DNA of 64,000 bases from SZUA-100 sp965248135 (GCA_965248135.1 CBDFIN010000012.1:186001-250000); one strand, 5' to 3'; shown: positions 43,118 through 52,951, numbered from the stretch's first letter. Translations and numbers: made by a program. The notes: generated by a model from the sequence alone, not told the origin.

Positions 43118-43867
43118 TCAGTGAGAGGGATGAATTGCGTCATTGAGGTACATACAGGCCAGGATGGCAAAGACATATGCCTGCAAGAAGGCCACCAGAA
43201 ATTCCAGTGCGGTCAGTGCCACGGTAAAGGCCAACGGCAAGATCGAGCCGATAATACCGCCGAAACCAAGGGCGGAAAGGCTGACGATAAAGCCGGCAAA
43301 TACCTTCAACGTGATATGGCCGGCAAGCATGTTGGCAAACAGGCGAACCGAAAGCGAAAGGGGCCGGGAGATAAATGACAGCACCTCAATCGGCACGATA
43401 ATGGCGGCCAGAACCGGCGGCACACCACTTGGCACAAACAGTTTCAGAAAACCGATACCATTTCTCCAAAAGCCATAAACAATGACAATGCCGATAACCA
43501 GCAAGGCAAATGCACCGGTGACGATGATATGGCTGGTGATGGTAAAGAAATAGGGGAACATCCCCAACAAATTGGCGACCAGAATGAACACGAATAAAGA
43601 GAAAATGAACGGAAAAAACCGCATACCTTCACTGCCCGCCGCCTCGCGTAACATATTGGCGACAAACTCGTAGGTCATTTCGGAAATGAGCTGCAGCCGG
43701 GTAGGGATCAATCCACGTCCAGATGTTGAGAGCATTAAAAATGCCGAAGACACGGCGACGACTGCCACCATGAACAATGCTGAATTGGTGAAGGATATAT
43801 CATATCCGCCCACTTCAAGCGGCAGCAATTTGGTAATCTGAAACTGGTGAATGGGGTCGTTTGCCAC
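43118..43867 (-). CDS. atpB: ATP synthase F0 subunit a
   Basis: A 249-residue membrane subunit forming the proton half-channels. The essential arginine is in SLSVRLFANMLAGH (about 178), and the C-terminal helix has the ALEFLVAFLQAYVFAILACMYL motif with the conserved glutamine. The start is GTG with AGAGG upstream. It follows atpI and precedes atpE. Confidence 0.96.
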   Translation of the reverse strand: MANDPIHQFQITKLLPLEVGGYDISFTNSALFMVAVVAVSSAFLMLSTSGRGLIPTRLQLISEMTYEFVANMLREAAGSEGMRFFPFIFSLFVFILVANLLGMFPYFFTITSHIIVTGAFALLVIGIVIVYGFWRNGIGFLKLFVPSGVPPVLAAIIVPIEVLSFISRPLSLSVRLFANMLAGHITLKVFAGFIVSLSALGFGGIIGSILPLAFTVALTALEFLVAFLQAYVFAILACMYLNDAIHPSH

Positions 43868-44000
43868 CTGATGCCTCTTTCAATCAATCTCCGGTGCCGG
43901 CGTCGCAGCCTGCGGTCTCCGCCAAAGCCGCTTGTCATTTACAGGACAGTTTCAAGCTTCACAACCCAATAAATGGCATTGGACACCGTCAGCCTCAACT

Positions 44001-44417
44001 TTATTGCCTATCTTCATCCTCAGGACGGGAGCCAAGGTGTATTTTCGATTCCGCAACCAGCCCTCCGGCGCGCAAGACATTCAATACACCGGCGGCAAAT
44101 CCCAATAGCAAAAAGACGATCAGCCCCCAAGGCGACGTTCCCGCAAACCTGTCGATCAGATAGCCTACACCCGCGCCAACGCAAATACCCACCACAAATT
44201 CGGTACTCAATCGCATGGCCTGGGCAATGCCCGATGATGTTGAACTCTTGCCTTCACGCTCAACATGAACGACCCCGGCCTGTTTTCTTTTTTCCAGACG
44301 CGATCCAAGATCGTCAAGCCGGGATGCGAGATCGCCATCTGCACCATCGCCATTGACGGGACCTTTGTTGATGTCATTGTCAGGAGGGTTTTGAGGTTTT
44401 TCCGGAATATCGGCCAT
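44001..44417 (-). CDS. atpI: ATP synthase assembly protein AtpI
   Basis: A 138-residue protein. A polar N-terminus of about 65 residues precedes two helices (about 70-90, FVVGICVGAGVGYLIDRFAG, and 98-116, LIVFLLLGFAAGVLNVLRA), the AtpI pattern. AtpI helps c-ring assembly and may carry magnesium. It is the first gene of the F0 operon; its upstream region contains a TTAACCAT word (44535-44542), a possible CtrA half-site. Confidence 0.9.
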   Translation of the reverse strand: MADIPEKPQNPPDNDINKGPVNGDGADGDLASRLDDLGSRLEKRKQAGVVHVEREGKSSTSSGIAQAMRLSTEFVVGICVGAGVGYLIDRFAGTSPWGLIVFLLLGFAAGVLNVLRAGGLVAESKIHLGSRPEDEDRQ

Positions 44418-44648
44418 ACCTGATCCGGCCCTTCATTTGAAGCTCTGCCGAACCATTCGGATACCTGCAGGCATTTTTAGACCGCCAGCACCATAGGTTT
44501 GCTGCATGCGCCTGTCAAGTTGGCAATATTCTTCTTAACCATTTGATTATGTTGGGTTATTGTCGAAAGAAATAAATTGGCGAAAAGCTGGTAGCACTGT
44601 GCCGTGAGCGCACCAACAACGCCCCGACATGCGATTCTCAGACCACCC

Positions 44649-45836
44649 TTACGACCATCCACCACGCTTGGTGCGGTAGAATATGTGCCGGCCGATCTTT
44701 TTCATTTTCTTCATTGCTTTGGCCCAGCGCGGGCGCACATAGGTGGCATGATAGTGGGTTGAAGAGCCCACCGCCTTGTTCCAGGATTTTCCCGAAGTAA
44801 CTTTGCTGGCGACCGCTACCGCCCGCGACCAGTGCTTCTTTGATCTGATACGATCGCGAACACCGTCACAGGCGAAGGAGAATTGGCAACGGTTTTTCCA
44901 TGATTTGTTTTGATAGACAACGCCGCAGATGCTGTTGGGGTAGGCTGGATTTTTAACCCGGTTTAAAATCACTTGCGCCACCGCAGCCTGACCCTGCGTC
45001 GATTCTCCCCTGGCTTCAAAATATATCCCAATTGCCAAACAGCGTTGCTGTCGCTTTGAAAAGGCTCCTTTTGGCAATTTTTTCGCCGCCCAGCGATGGT
45101 CACCACGGCCCAGTTTGTTGCGAAACAGCGATTCGAACGGCTTTTCCTTGGCATCGTCGACAGGCGCAAAGGCAACAAGAGTGGTGGGCGATGATCGCGA
45201 CACACCACGCAACCGGTTGGCTCCCCTGGCCAATAATACATTTGCCTGGCGCAACTTATTCTTTCGCATCGCAGGTTTACGGTGAAAAAAAGCTCTGGCC
45301 ACTTTGATCGGCGCCAGCGACTTTCGCAGCGACCGAAAAGCCTGTTTGCCACGCGAACGGCTTTTTTTGTTGATCAAAAGACCACTCCTGGGAATAACAC
45401 TACCGGCTGAAAAGTGGGCTGGCGGGCGCTTGACCGACGCAGAAACCACCCTGTCACCTTTCAGGGCGCGATTGATTCTTGTCGGCGGTGTTGGCTCCAC
45501 ATTCCCGGCACGCGAAACTGCATGCCGCATGGACCGGCCATCCAGGTTTCGTAATTCGGTTCGGTGGGTGATAGACGCATGCACGACATCGCCGGCAACC
45601 AGGCCTGCGGTGTGAACAGAGCCAGTCGGCACCTGTTCGCGATGCGCCGTCCAGCGCGTCTCGGGAGGCAGGGGCCCAGCACCAAAACCAGCCAGATCCT
45701 GGTAGGCAATGTTGCTGACGGAAAGAAAAAACAACGCCAATCCCAACGCTAGTCCGCAAGCAAGTTTAATCAATGCATCAATTGGCAAAAAGACTTGCCG
45801 GCCATCGGCAACAACGAATTTATGAAAACGCAACAA
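44649..45836 (-). CDS. SleB-type cell wall hydrolase
   Basis: A 395-residue protein with an N-terminal membrane anchor (about 22-42, IKLACGLALGLALFFLSV), a long basic low-complexity middle (about 60-260), and a C-terminal SleB/Hydrolase_2 domain (about 265-390) with CLAIGIYFEARGESTQGQAAVAQVILNRV, where the glutamate is the expected catalytic acid, then CQFSFACDG and STHYHATYV. It would cut peptidoglycan from the periplasmic side, in division or remodelling. It reads in the same direction as the F0 operon but is separate. Confidence 0.9.
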   Translation of the reverse strand: MLRFHKFVVADGRQVFLPIDALIKLACGLALGLALFFLSVSNIAYQDLAGFGAGPLPPETRWTAHREQVPTGSVHTAGLVAGDVVHASITHRTELRNLDGRSMRHAVSRAGNVEPTPPTRINRALKGDRVVSASVKRPPAHFSAGSVIPRSGLLINKKSRSRGKQAFRSLRKSLAPIKVARAFFHRKPAMRKNKLRQANVLLARGANRLRGVSRSSPTTLVAFAPVDDAKEKPFESLFRNKLGRGDHRWAAKKLPKGAFSKRQQRCLAIGIYFEARGESTQGQAAVAQVILNRVKNPAYPNSICGVVYQNKSWKNRCQFSFACDGVRDRIRSKKHWSRAVAVASKVTSGKSWNKAVGSSTHYHATYVRPRWAKAMKKMKKIGRHIFYRTKRGGWS

Positions 45837-45990
45837 ACCACTCCACGCAACGCAACTATCTTGAATTCCATCAAGATTATCTGCCGCAGATCATCGTCTG
45901 TTAACCTTGACAAGCCGTTAACGAACGGTTGAACAGCGCAAGAAGCGTGTGGCCCCGCATCAATCGCCTTGTCAGATATATTTTGCCCGC

Positions 45991-47406
45991 TCAGCGTTTC
46001 TTTTTTCGACCAGCAAACGGGTTGGTGCTGCCGCGCACAAACAGGCGAATGGGCGTGCCATAGAGATCGAAGGATTCTCGCAGTTCATTGACCAGATAGC
46101 GGCTGTAGGATGTCGGCAGGGCATCGGGTCTTGAACACATCAACGAAAAGGTCGGTGGCCGCGATTTCACCTGGGTGATGTATTTCAGTTTAATAGACCT
46201 TCCGGCGACGGCAGGTGGTGAATGGCGGTGGCGAACAAACTCCAGCCAGCGGTTAAGCTTGGCCGTTGGAACACGCCTGTTCCACACAATATGGGCATCG
46301 ACCACCGCCTGCATCAGCTTGTCGATATTAAACCCGGTTTCACCTGATACCGGAATGCACAGCAGACCCTTGACCTGCGGCAACAGACGCTCGGCGCGTT
46401 CATGCAAGTCCCGCAAGTGCTTTTGGCGGTTTTCTATCAAATCCCACTTATTGAAGGCGATAGCCGGCGCCCTGCCCTCGCGCACCACCTCATCGACAAT
46501 ATGCATATCTTGTTTTTCGAACGGCTTGGTAGCGTCGAAAACAATAATAACCACTTCGGCATATTGCACCGCCCGGCGCGCGTCGGCGACCGACAGTTTT
46601 TCAAGTTTTTCGCTCACCCGTGAGCGGCGGCGCATACCGGCGGTATCAAAAAGCTTGATGGTGCGACCCTGCCACTGCCAGTCGACCGAAATGGAATCGC
46701 GAGTAATGCCAGCCTCCGGCCCGGTCAGCAATCGATCCTCACCCAAATACCTGTTGATCAGGGTCGACTTGCCGGCATTGGGCCGCCCGACCACCGCAAT
46801 CCGCAATGGGCGCGTTGCATCATAGGGATGCTCCTCTTCATCAGAAATATCAGCCCGCAATTCAGGTTGAGTATTCGACTCAGGCGCATCAGCCGGACCA
46901 AAGGCAATTTCCTCACCCAGTTGTTCGACCAGCGCATCGCGGAGATCGACCATACCCTGGCCGTGTTCCGCCGATATTGGCACCGGGTCTCCAAAACCCA
47001 TGCCAAACGCCTCATAATATCCGGCATCCGCCTTGCTGCCTTCAACCTTGTTGACAACCAGAATGACTTTTTGGCCGGAACGCCGCAGCATCGAGGCAAA
47101 ACTTTTGTCAGCAGGCACAATTCCTGCTCGCGCATCAACAACAAAAAATACAATATCTGAAGCTAGCACCGCAGCCTCGGTCTGGTCTCGCATTCGCCCT
47201 TCAAGACTTTCACCTGGAGCTTCTTCGAGCCCGGCTGTATCGATCACTTCGAACTTCAGATCGCCAATACGGGCAGCACCGGCACGGCGATCGCGCGTTA
47301 CCCCCGGGGTATCGTCGACCAGCGCCAACCGCTTGCCGACCAGCCGGTTAAAAAGGGTGGACTTACCCACATTGGGTCGTCCGACAATAGCGACTGTAAA
47401 ATTCAT
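45991..47406 (-). CDS. der: GTPase Der (EngA), ribosome assembly
   Basis: A GTPase of about 471 residues with two G domains and a KH-like end. The first G domain starts VAIVGRPNVGKSTLFNRLVG with DTPGVTRD, DTAGLEE and NKVEG. The second starts IAVVGRPNAGKSTLINR with GITRDSIS, DTAGMRRRSR and NKWDLIE. The C-terminus ends in basic residues. ATG 47406 gives the standard N-terminus (MNFTVAIVGRPN); an earlier in-frame ATG at 47439 would add 11 residues. Confidence 0.96.
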   Translation of the reverse strand: MNFTVAIVGRPNVGKSTLFNRLVGKRLALVDDTPGVTRDRRAGAARIGDLKFEVIDTAGLEEAPGESLEGRMRDQTEAAVLASDIVFFVVDARAGIVPADKSFASMLRRSGQKVILVVNKVEGSKADAGYYEAFGMGFGDPVPISAEHGQGMVDLRDALVEQLGEEIAFGPADAPESNTQPELRADISDEEEHPYDATRPLRIAVVGRPNAGKSTLINRYLGEDRLLTGPEAGITRDSISVDWQWQGRTIKLFDTAGMRRRSRVSEKLEKLSVADARRAVQYAEVVIIVFDATKPFEKQDMHIVDEVVREGRAPAIAFNKWDLIENRQKHLRDLHERAERLLPQVKGLLCIPVSGETGFNIDKLMQAVVDAHIVWNRRVPTAKLNRWLEFVRHRHSPPAVAGRSIKLKYITQVKSRPPTFSLMCSRPDALPTSYSRYLVNELRESFDLYGTPIRLFVRGSTNPFAGRKKKR

Positions 47407-47439
47407 GATCGTTTGACGCCCTGGCGCCTGCATGGCCAC

Positions 47440-47461
47440 AACGGCCTGTTAAGAGGCCGTT
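47440..47461. terminator. 8-bp hairpin between the YfgM-like gene and der
   Basis: AACGGCCT and AGGCCGTT arms with a six-base loop lie right at the end of the YfgM-like gene, whose stop overlaps the right arm. It lacks a T-run, so it may weaken rather than stop read-through into der. Confidence 0.35.
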
Positions 47462-48131
47462 ATGGGCGTGGCGGACCGCCTTTGCTGGCAATAAGGTCAA
47501 GCATCATATTTGCCCTGCCGCGCAACGGGCTTGGCGCTTGCTGGTCTTCTACAACAAGATTGAAACTTGTTGCGGCATCTTTCAGATCGCCCGCTTTCCA
47601 GGCGGCGAGACCCAGCGCCTCGCGTGCCGAGTGGCGAAACGGCGCACCCGGTGCGGCAAGTTTTTCCACCCGTTTTTTCACATCGTCCTGGGTACCTGTA
47701 TCAACCAACAGCATGCCGGCGCGCAAGTTGGCGATGTCCTGGTAGGTCTGATCAAGACCGCCACTGGCGGCAATCGCATCATAGGCGGCAATCGCACGTT
47801 CAACATCGCCCTTGCCTGCAAGTTCTGATGCCAAGCGCAAGCGGGCCAGCGCGGCATAGGCCTTCGGACCGGTCTTTGCCAACTGGTCCAGCGCATCGAT
47901 GGCTTCGCCCTGTTTTTTCTGCTGTGATAATTGAACCGCAGCCATGAAAGCATCGCCAGCGCTCTCGGCCTGATATTTCATGTAAAATTTATAGCCTCGA
48001 TAGCTCGCGGTAATCACCACGATTGCCACCGCAACCCCGATCACGATCTTGCCATAGCGGCTCCAGAAATCACGCATCCGTTCACTGCGCAGTTCCTCGT
48101 CTACCTCGCGGATAAAACTGTCGTCCGACAT
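47460..48131 (-). CDS. YfgM-like tetratricopeptide membrane protein
   Basis: A 223-residue protein: a short cytoplasmic N-terminus (MSDDSFIREVDEELRSERMRDFWSRYG), one helix (about 28-46, IVIGVAVAIVVITASYRGY), and a helical repeat domain in the periplasm. This matches the YfgM/TPR_21 family, whose members assist the Sec translocon and outer membrane proteins. As in other bacteria it precedes der on the same strand, though the bamB gene often found between them is absent. Confidence 0.85.
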   Translation of the reverse strand: MSDDSFIREVDEELRSERMRDFWSRYGKIVIGVAVAIVVITASYRGYKFYMKYQAESAGDAFMAAVQLSQQKKQGEAIDALDQLAKTGPKAYAALARLRLASELAGKGDVERAIAAYDAIAASGGLDQTYQDIANLRAGMLLVDTGTQDDVKKRVEKLAAPGAPFRHSAREALGLAAWKAGDLKDAATSFNLVVEDQQAPSPLRGRANMMLDLIASKGGPPRP

Positions 48132-48222
48132 CGAATTTCTTCTTCACATCTCGTGGCTGCACACGGGCAGCCCGTTTCCAAGGGGCCTTCTATCCTATTT
48201 TTTGCAGGAAGTAAGGGGGCAA

Positions 48223-48792
48223 TCAAATAATTGGCACAACGCCCATCAGCCACTCGTGCAGTTTCCAGTAAAACAGGAGAAATATGATCAGACCGCTAAC
48301 CACTGCAATGACATCATTGCGGCTTTGGGGTGTGGGTAATGCCTGCGCCGGGCGGCTGAGCGCTGAAAACAGATCGATCACCGACCAAGCCAAAAAAGCA
48401 CCGAATAGCAACACCGAAGCCGTATCCCCATTCATCAGCAAATGGGCGCATGACCACAAGATGATCGACACCAAAAACGGATGGCGAAGATTGTTTTTCA
48501 AATGGCCCGGGCCAATATTGAAAACCATCAACGCGATCATCGACAGCATCATCGCCAGCAAAACCGGGTGATAAAGGCTGACAAAGGGGGCATAAAGTTC
48601 ACCGGCATCCTGCCGGGCAAGGTAATAGCCGAAAACCAACATCGCAAACGACACGAGTGATATTATCGAATAAACGCCCTTCCACTTATTCTCGCCCATC
48701 ACGGCAATGCGCGCTTCCCGCCATGAGGGCGCTACAATGCGCACCGAGTGAATGCCCAAAAACACTATCAGGCCGACTATCAGCAAGGTCAT
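48223..48792 (-). CDS. NnrU-family membrane protein
   Basis: A 189-residue protein with about six helices. The segments LGIHSVRI, WKGVYSIISLVSFAMLVFGY and NNLRHPFLVSIILWSCAHLLMNGD match the NnrU family, known from denitrifiers but widespread. Its biochemical role is not settled; the conserved histidines could bind a metal. It is a lone gene here, without nitrate or nitrite reduction genes nearby. Confidence 0.85.
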   Translation of the reverse strand: MTLLIVGLIVFLGIHSVRIVAPSWREARIAVMGENKWKGVYSIISLVSFAMLVFGYYLARQDAGELYAPFVSLYHPVLLAMMLSMIALMVFNIGPGHLKNNLRHPFLVSIILWSCAHLLMNGDTASVLLFGAFLAWSVIDLFSALSRPAQALPTPQSRNDVIAVVSGLIIFLLFYWKLHEWLMGVVPII

Positions 48793-48937
48793 AATTCAAA
48801 TTCTCCGGAATTTTGCTAATCTAGGGTCTGTTGAGATGATCGACAAAATGTAGGTGCTTATTGTCGCCTTATCAACGTAGAATTGGCAAACAGGCCACAT
48901 TAGCGGATATCAGGCCGGGAAAAACCGGGGGTTGAAT

Positions 48938-49270
48938 ATGAGCATTGATCTTAAAAAGGCCCACAAGCGCCTTGCCGCCAGAAAGGCAGAACTGCTGGAC
49001 CTGTCCTCTATATCGAAGGAATCGCGTGGCCCGGTCGAACTTGACCAGCAATCCGTCGGCAGGCTGTCGCGCATGGACGCGATGCAGCAGCAGGCCATGA
49101 ACCAGGCAACAGAACGGACACGGCAACGCGATCTGATGCGCATTCAGGCGGCGTTTTCCCGCATTGAAGATGATGAATACGGCTACTGCGCCGATTGCGG
49201 TGAAGAGATCGCCGACGGTCGACTGGCAATCGACCCGATGGCGGAGCGGTGTATCAATTGCGCCCGATAG
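48938..49270 (+). CDS. DksA/TraR-type zinc finger protein
   Basis: A 110-residue protein. A coiled coil of about 15-70 leads to a four-cysteine zinc finger (CADCGEEI and CINCAR at the end), as in DksA/TraR proteins that enter the RNA polymerase secondary channel. The DxxDxA tip motif of DksA is not obvious. ATG 48938 is favoured by GGGGG seven bases upstream over TTG 48932. Confidence 0.85.
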   Translation: MSIDLKKAHKRLAARKAELLDLSSISKESRGPVELDQQSVGRLSRMDAMQQQAMNQATERTRQRDLMRIQAAFSRIEDDEYGYCADCGEEIADGRLAIDPMAERCINCAR

Positions 49271-49339
49271 CGGTGATGGCGGTTGACATTTTGAAGTTAT
49301 CGTTTATTTAAGCATATTGTTAAACAAGGAATATAATGC

Positions 49340-49657
49340 ATGGCCCAGCTTCATCAGCTATTTGGTGCGCTGTCAGACCCGACCAGGCTGGCAATCGTTG
49401 AAAGGCTGCTGCGGGAGGGTGAAAAATCTGCCGGAGATCTGGCTGAACCCTTCGCAATGTCCAAGCCGGCCATATCACGCCACATCAAGGTGCTGGAAGA
49501 ATCCGGTATTATCGACAGAAAAACCGAACGCCAGTTTCGCATTTGCAGCATCAAGCCGGAGGCGCTGGAGAGCATTGGGGATTGGATTGAACAGCAGCGC
49601 AAGTTCTGGGACGGGGCATTTGACCGACTGGAAAAAGTGCTGGAAACCAGGAATTGA
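49340..49657 (+). CDS. ArsR-family repressor
   Basis: A 105-residue winged-helix protein (LFGALSDPTRLAIVERLLREGEKSAGDLAEPFAMSKPAISRHIKVLEESGII). It has no cysteine pair in the metal-sensing helix, so its signal is not the usual metal set. It lies six bases before an AHSA1-domain gene, a common pairing in which both are controlled by the repressor. Confidence 0.9.
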   Translation: MAQLHQLFGALSDPTRLAIVERLLREGEKSAGDLAEPFAMSKPAISRHIKVLEESGIIDRKTERQFRICSIKPEALESIGDWIEQQRKFWDGAFDRLEKVLETRN

Positions 49658-49663
49658 GACACC

Positions 49664-50101
49664 ATGACGATCGATACCATTTTACGAATTGAGCGTGAGT
49701 TCGCCGCCGCGCCGGAAAAAGTTTACGATGCCTGGGTGGACCCGGCAGTATTTACCCGGTGGTGGGGGCCTGAGGGCATGACCACACCGATATATCAACT
49801 TGATGTCTCCGTCGGCGGAAACTGGACCGCGACGATGGTAAATAGTGATGGCGACCAGCATACCTCGAGCGGTGTTTACAAGGTGCTCGACCGGCCCAAC
49901 CGGCTGGTCTTTACCTGGGCATGGACCCAGGAAAATGGTTCACGCGGGCACGAAACCGATGTTGAAGTAATTTTCGAACCATCGCACAAGGGCACCCGCA
50001 TGATCCTCCAACAAGGCAAGTTTGAAGACATGCAGGGCCGCGATAATCATCAGTTGGGCTGGTCCTCCAGCTTTAACGATCTGGAAAAAGCACTGGTGTG
50101 A
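49664..50101 (+). CDS. SRPBCC/AHSA1-domain protein
   Basis: A 145-residue protein with the AHSA1/START-like fold: REFAAAPEKVYDAWVDPAVFTRWWGPEGMTTP near the N-terminus and GWSSSFNDLEKAL at the end, forming a hydrophobic ligand cavity. Such proteins paired with ArsR repressors have unknown ligands. The ATG follows the ArsR stop by six bases. Confidence 0.88.
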   Translation: MTIDTILRIEREFAAAPEKVYDAWVDPAVFTRWWGPEGMTTPIYQLDVSVGGNWTATMVNSDGDQHTSSGVYKVLDRPNRLVFTWAWTQENGSRGHETDVEVIFEPSHKGTRMILQQGKFEDMQGRDNHQLGWSSSFNDLEKALV

Positions 50102-50122
50102 ATACCAGTGCTTTGCCGGAAT

Positions 50123-52165
50123 TTACTGCGCCTGCACCTTGACGTTCAACAGATCAATAACCGCGCCCGGATTTGACTGGCCGACACCCATAAGCTGTAT
50201 GATCGAAACTGGCGCCGCAGGCTTCGCGCTGGCGGAAATCACACCCTTGGTATCAAGGAAAGTTTTGACCGCCACCGATAATTCATTGACGAATGCCGGT
50301 TTCTTCAGCACCTGCAACATGAACGGCAACATGCCAACCGCCTGGGCTTTCAAAGTTTCAGCATCAGTACCCTGTTGAGCAGCAACTAGGGCCAACCCCT
50401 TGTCGACAATTGATTGATCATCAAAGGATAAATTGGCGCTGTTGACGGTCACTTGCGCTATTAAATTTTGCGCCGTCATTGGGTTTTCAAACGCGCTGCG
50501 CGGAATACCGCCAACAGAAACATCGGCATCAATGGCGCCACCATCCACCAGATTGGCTGAGGTGTTTATCAACAGCACCTGACTGGCTTGGTCCCAAGCT
50601 GCATTCAACATGTAAGAGAAATTGATATCCGTAAATCCCATGGCTGAAAGCACTTCGCGTTGCTCACGCTCGAGCTGCGCAACCGGCATTTTGACATCGC
50701 TCACCGAGATACCCAGATTGGTTGGCACCGGGCCGATAAAATCAGCCATATCCATGGTCGCCTCGCCAAGCGAAAACTCTCCTTCATTGGGAATGCGGAC
50801 ATCGGCGCCCCGCAATGTATAGCCCGCAAGGGTCGGAATGGCCTGCATGATCGCCAAAATATCCTCTTTGCGTCCCGCTTCTTCCAGGTTGAGCAGGGCA
50901 TCAAGCGATGGGAACTTAATATCGGAGAGCGAAAAATGATCGACATTGACATATTCGCCATTCGGACCGACCGCATTCACGCCTTCGATAAGGAATTCGC
51001 CTAGACCATCGGCCGACAGATCAGCAATACGATAGCGATCGAGTTTTCCTTGTGCCACGTTTCCTGGCGCATTGAATTTCATTCCCGCCATTTCAAAACT
51101 GCCCAGTCTAAAGGCGCCATAGCCACTCGCCACCAGTTCGATAATCTTCTTTTCATCCGGCTCGCTCTGACCTGCCATCGCCATTTGAAAAAGCCGGTCG
51201 GCCTGACCTAAAATGTCCATGCGTGACGGACGAACACCAACATCATTCATGGCCATAAGGTCCAACGAAAAGCTGCCGCCTTCCGCATTGACCTTCAGTT
51301 CGTTCATGACAAATTCGCCGATAAACTGTCTATAGGGTTCACTATCGCTTGCCGCCACCATACCTGGTGCAAAATTCCTGATAAGTGTCCCGTAATTATA
51401 GCCGGTAACCGACAATTCTCCTATCGATACATCGACCTGAGGCCCGGCCGCGGCAGGAGGCTGCACCACCAGTTTTACCCCGGCAACGATCATCTCGGAA
51501 AAATTACCCTTAACGGCCCTTCCGGCGGTCATTGGCCCGTAGATGAGATCCATTTGCATTGCCGGATCGCCCATCGATTGACTAAGCGTCATACCGCCCA
51601 GGCTGGCGCTGTCAAAACTGACATCGAAAAGCGCCTCGACCAGCGGGTAGTATTTGGAAATCGGTTTGCTTGGGTCATTTGCCACATCGGGTGGTTTTGC
51701 CCACGAAACATTGATCAATTCGAACTCGTCATAAACGCCGGTGGCGGTTGAAGATGCAGCCTCGTCACCAGTGATATCCATTTTCAGATTAGCAATGTCA
51801 GCCCTGATGGAACCGGCGGAGTAATAGCCGTTTTCCAGCGCAAGATTGGTGAACTGCGCTGTCGGGAACGAAATCGAATAATCTAGCTTTCCCCTCGCTT
51901 CCTTCGACACATCACCGGCAGTCAATTTAGAATGGGCGCTGTCAAATTGGAATTGTAGCGTCAGATCGCTGATGGTGGTAACGTTGCTTGATGCATCATG
52001 GCTGACGCCGCCGTGGGTGAGTTTGAGAAACTCGACCCCATCTGCGGTACTCAACCAACTCTCAACAATTGCTTCTTGTGGTGATTGCGCGTAGCTGACA
52101 GCACCGGGAATCAAGCCAAATGCTACCGTTACGGCTATTGTTTTTGCAATATTTTGAAATGGCAT
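50123..52165 (-). CDS. Large exported protein, unknown function
   Basis: A 680-residue protein with a signal peptide (KTIAVTVAFGLIPGAVSYAQS, cleavage about residue 26). The mature chain is acidic and built of repeated beta-rich stretches alternating with DLSL/SDIKFPSL-type loops, in the manner of AsmA/DUF945-like periplasmic proteins, but I can assign no family with confidence. No cysteines were noticed. The last third ends near a helical region. It lies between the AHSA1 gene (convergent) and the rpsF operon (divergent). Confidence 0.8.
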   Translation of the reverse strand: MPFQNIAKTIAVTVAFGLIPGAVSYAQSPQEAIVESWLSTADGVEFLKLTHGGVSHDASSNVTTISDLTLQFQFDSAHSKLTAGDVSKEARGKLDYSISFPTAQFTNLALENGYYSAGSIRADIANLKMDITGDEAASSTATGVYDEFELINVSWAKPPDVANDPSKPISKYYPLVEALFDVSFDSASLGGMTLSQSMGDPAMQMDLIYGPMTAGRAVKGNFSEMIVAGVKLVVQPPAAAGPQVDVSIGELSVTGYNYGTLIRNFAPGMVAASDSEPYRQFIGEFVMNELKVNAEGGSFSLDLMAMNDVGVRPSRMDILGQADRLFQMAMAGQSEPDEKKIIELVASGYGAFRLGSFEMAGMKFNAPGNVAQGKLDRYRIADLSADGLGEFLIEGVNAVGPNGEYVNVDHFSLSDIKFPSLDALLNLEEAGRKEDILAIMQAIPTLAGYTLRGADVRIPNEGEFSLGEATMDMADFIGPVPTNLGISVSDVKMPVAQLEREQREVLSAMGFTDINFSYMLNAAWDQASQVLLINTSANLVDGGAIDADVSVGGIPRSAFENPMTAQNLIAQVTVNSANLSFDDQSIVDKGLALVAAQQGTDAETLKAQAVGMLPFMLQVLKKPAFVNELSVAVKTFLDTKGVISASAKPAAPVSIIQLMGVGQSNPGAVIDLLNVKVQAQ

Positions 52166-52517
52166 TTTGATATCCTTTTGTTATCACAATAATCCAAATA
52201 GTTGAATCTTAGTGTTCAACAATTCGCCCGGTTAGTCAAAGCCTACCCCCTTTTAACACTGTTGATTTTGGACTTGCAATTTGTCGCACTGGGTCTATAA
52301 CCCGCCCGGTAAACAGGTTCGGGCTTTCAGCTGGTGGCTGAACGGAGGGTTGGCGGCAATTATTTGTCGTCATAGGATTGAAGTTAATCCGGCCTCCCGT
52401 GTCTCTGCTCTCGACACTTCGTGACACGCCTTTCCGGGTTTCCAAAACTGGAGACCAAAAAAAGTCGTGTCGATGAGGCTTGGCGCTGAAAACCGATAAC
52501 AACAGGAAAGGCCATTC
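52166..52517. other. Upstream region and leader of the rpsF operon
   Basis: No gene lies in these 352 bases. TTGCAA (52274-52279) and TATAAC (52296-52301), 16 bases apart, make a fair sigma-70 promoter for rpsF. The leader of about 200 bases that would follow has several short inverted repeats (GTGTC and GACAC near 52400-52425). Ribosomal operons are often regulated in such leaders, but I do not recognise a described motif. Confidence 0.5.
52274..52301 (+). promoter_or_regulatory. Candidate sigma-70 promoter of rpsF
   Basis: TTGCAA, 16 bases, TATAAC. It is in the right place for the ribosomal protein operon and there is no better match nearby; the spacing is one base short of the usual 17. 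Confidence 0.4.
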
Positions 52518-52940
52518 ATGGCACTTTATGAGCATATATTTCTTGCCCGCCAGGACATTTCCGGCCAGCAAGTCGACGCCCTCATTGAAACTTACAAGGG
52601 CGTTATCGAAGAACTTGGCGGCTCGGTCGGCAAGATTGAAAACTGGGGTCTGAAAACCCTTCCCTTTCGGGTCAAGAAGAACCGCAAGGCCCATTATGCC
52701 TTGATGAATATTGATGCCGGCGCCGAAGTGCTTGCCGAAATGGAACGCCAGATGCGTCTTAGCGATGATGTGCTTCGTTATATGACCATCCGGGTGGATG
52801 AGCACGAGGAAGGTCCTTCCGCCCCGCTTAGAAAGAGCGACCGCGATGACCGCCGTGGCGGTCGCCCAGGTGGCCGTGACAGGGGCCCGCGCCCACCCCG
52901 TAAAGATAGCGAGAGTTCGCCCAGACCGGCAGCTGAATAG
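52518..52940 (+). CDS. rpsF: 30S ribosomal protein S6
   Basis: A 140-residue protein. The S6 core (1-95) has ALYEHIFLARQDIS and the conserved KKNRKAHYALMNIDA strand; the C-terminal 40 residues are an arginine- and glycine-rich tail, as in related alphaproteobacteria. AGGAAAGG precedes the ATG. rpsR follows 11 bases later. Confidence 0.97.
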   Translation: MALYEHIFLARQDISGQQVDALIETYKGVIEELGGSVGKIENWGLKTLPFRVKKNRKAHYALMNIDAGAEVLAEMERQMRLSDDVLRYMTIRVDEHEEGPSAPLRKSDRDDRRGGRPGGRDRGPRPPRKDSESSPRPAAE

Positions 52941-52951
52941 GAATTAGTGAT

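Noticed and set aside
44535..44542. TTAACCAT upstream of atpI as a CtrA site
   Set aside because: Only a half-site in AT-rich DNA; too short to support alone.
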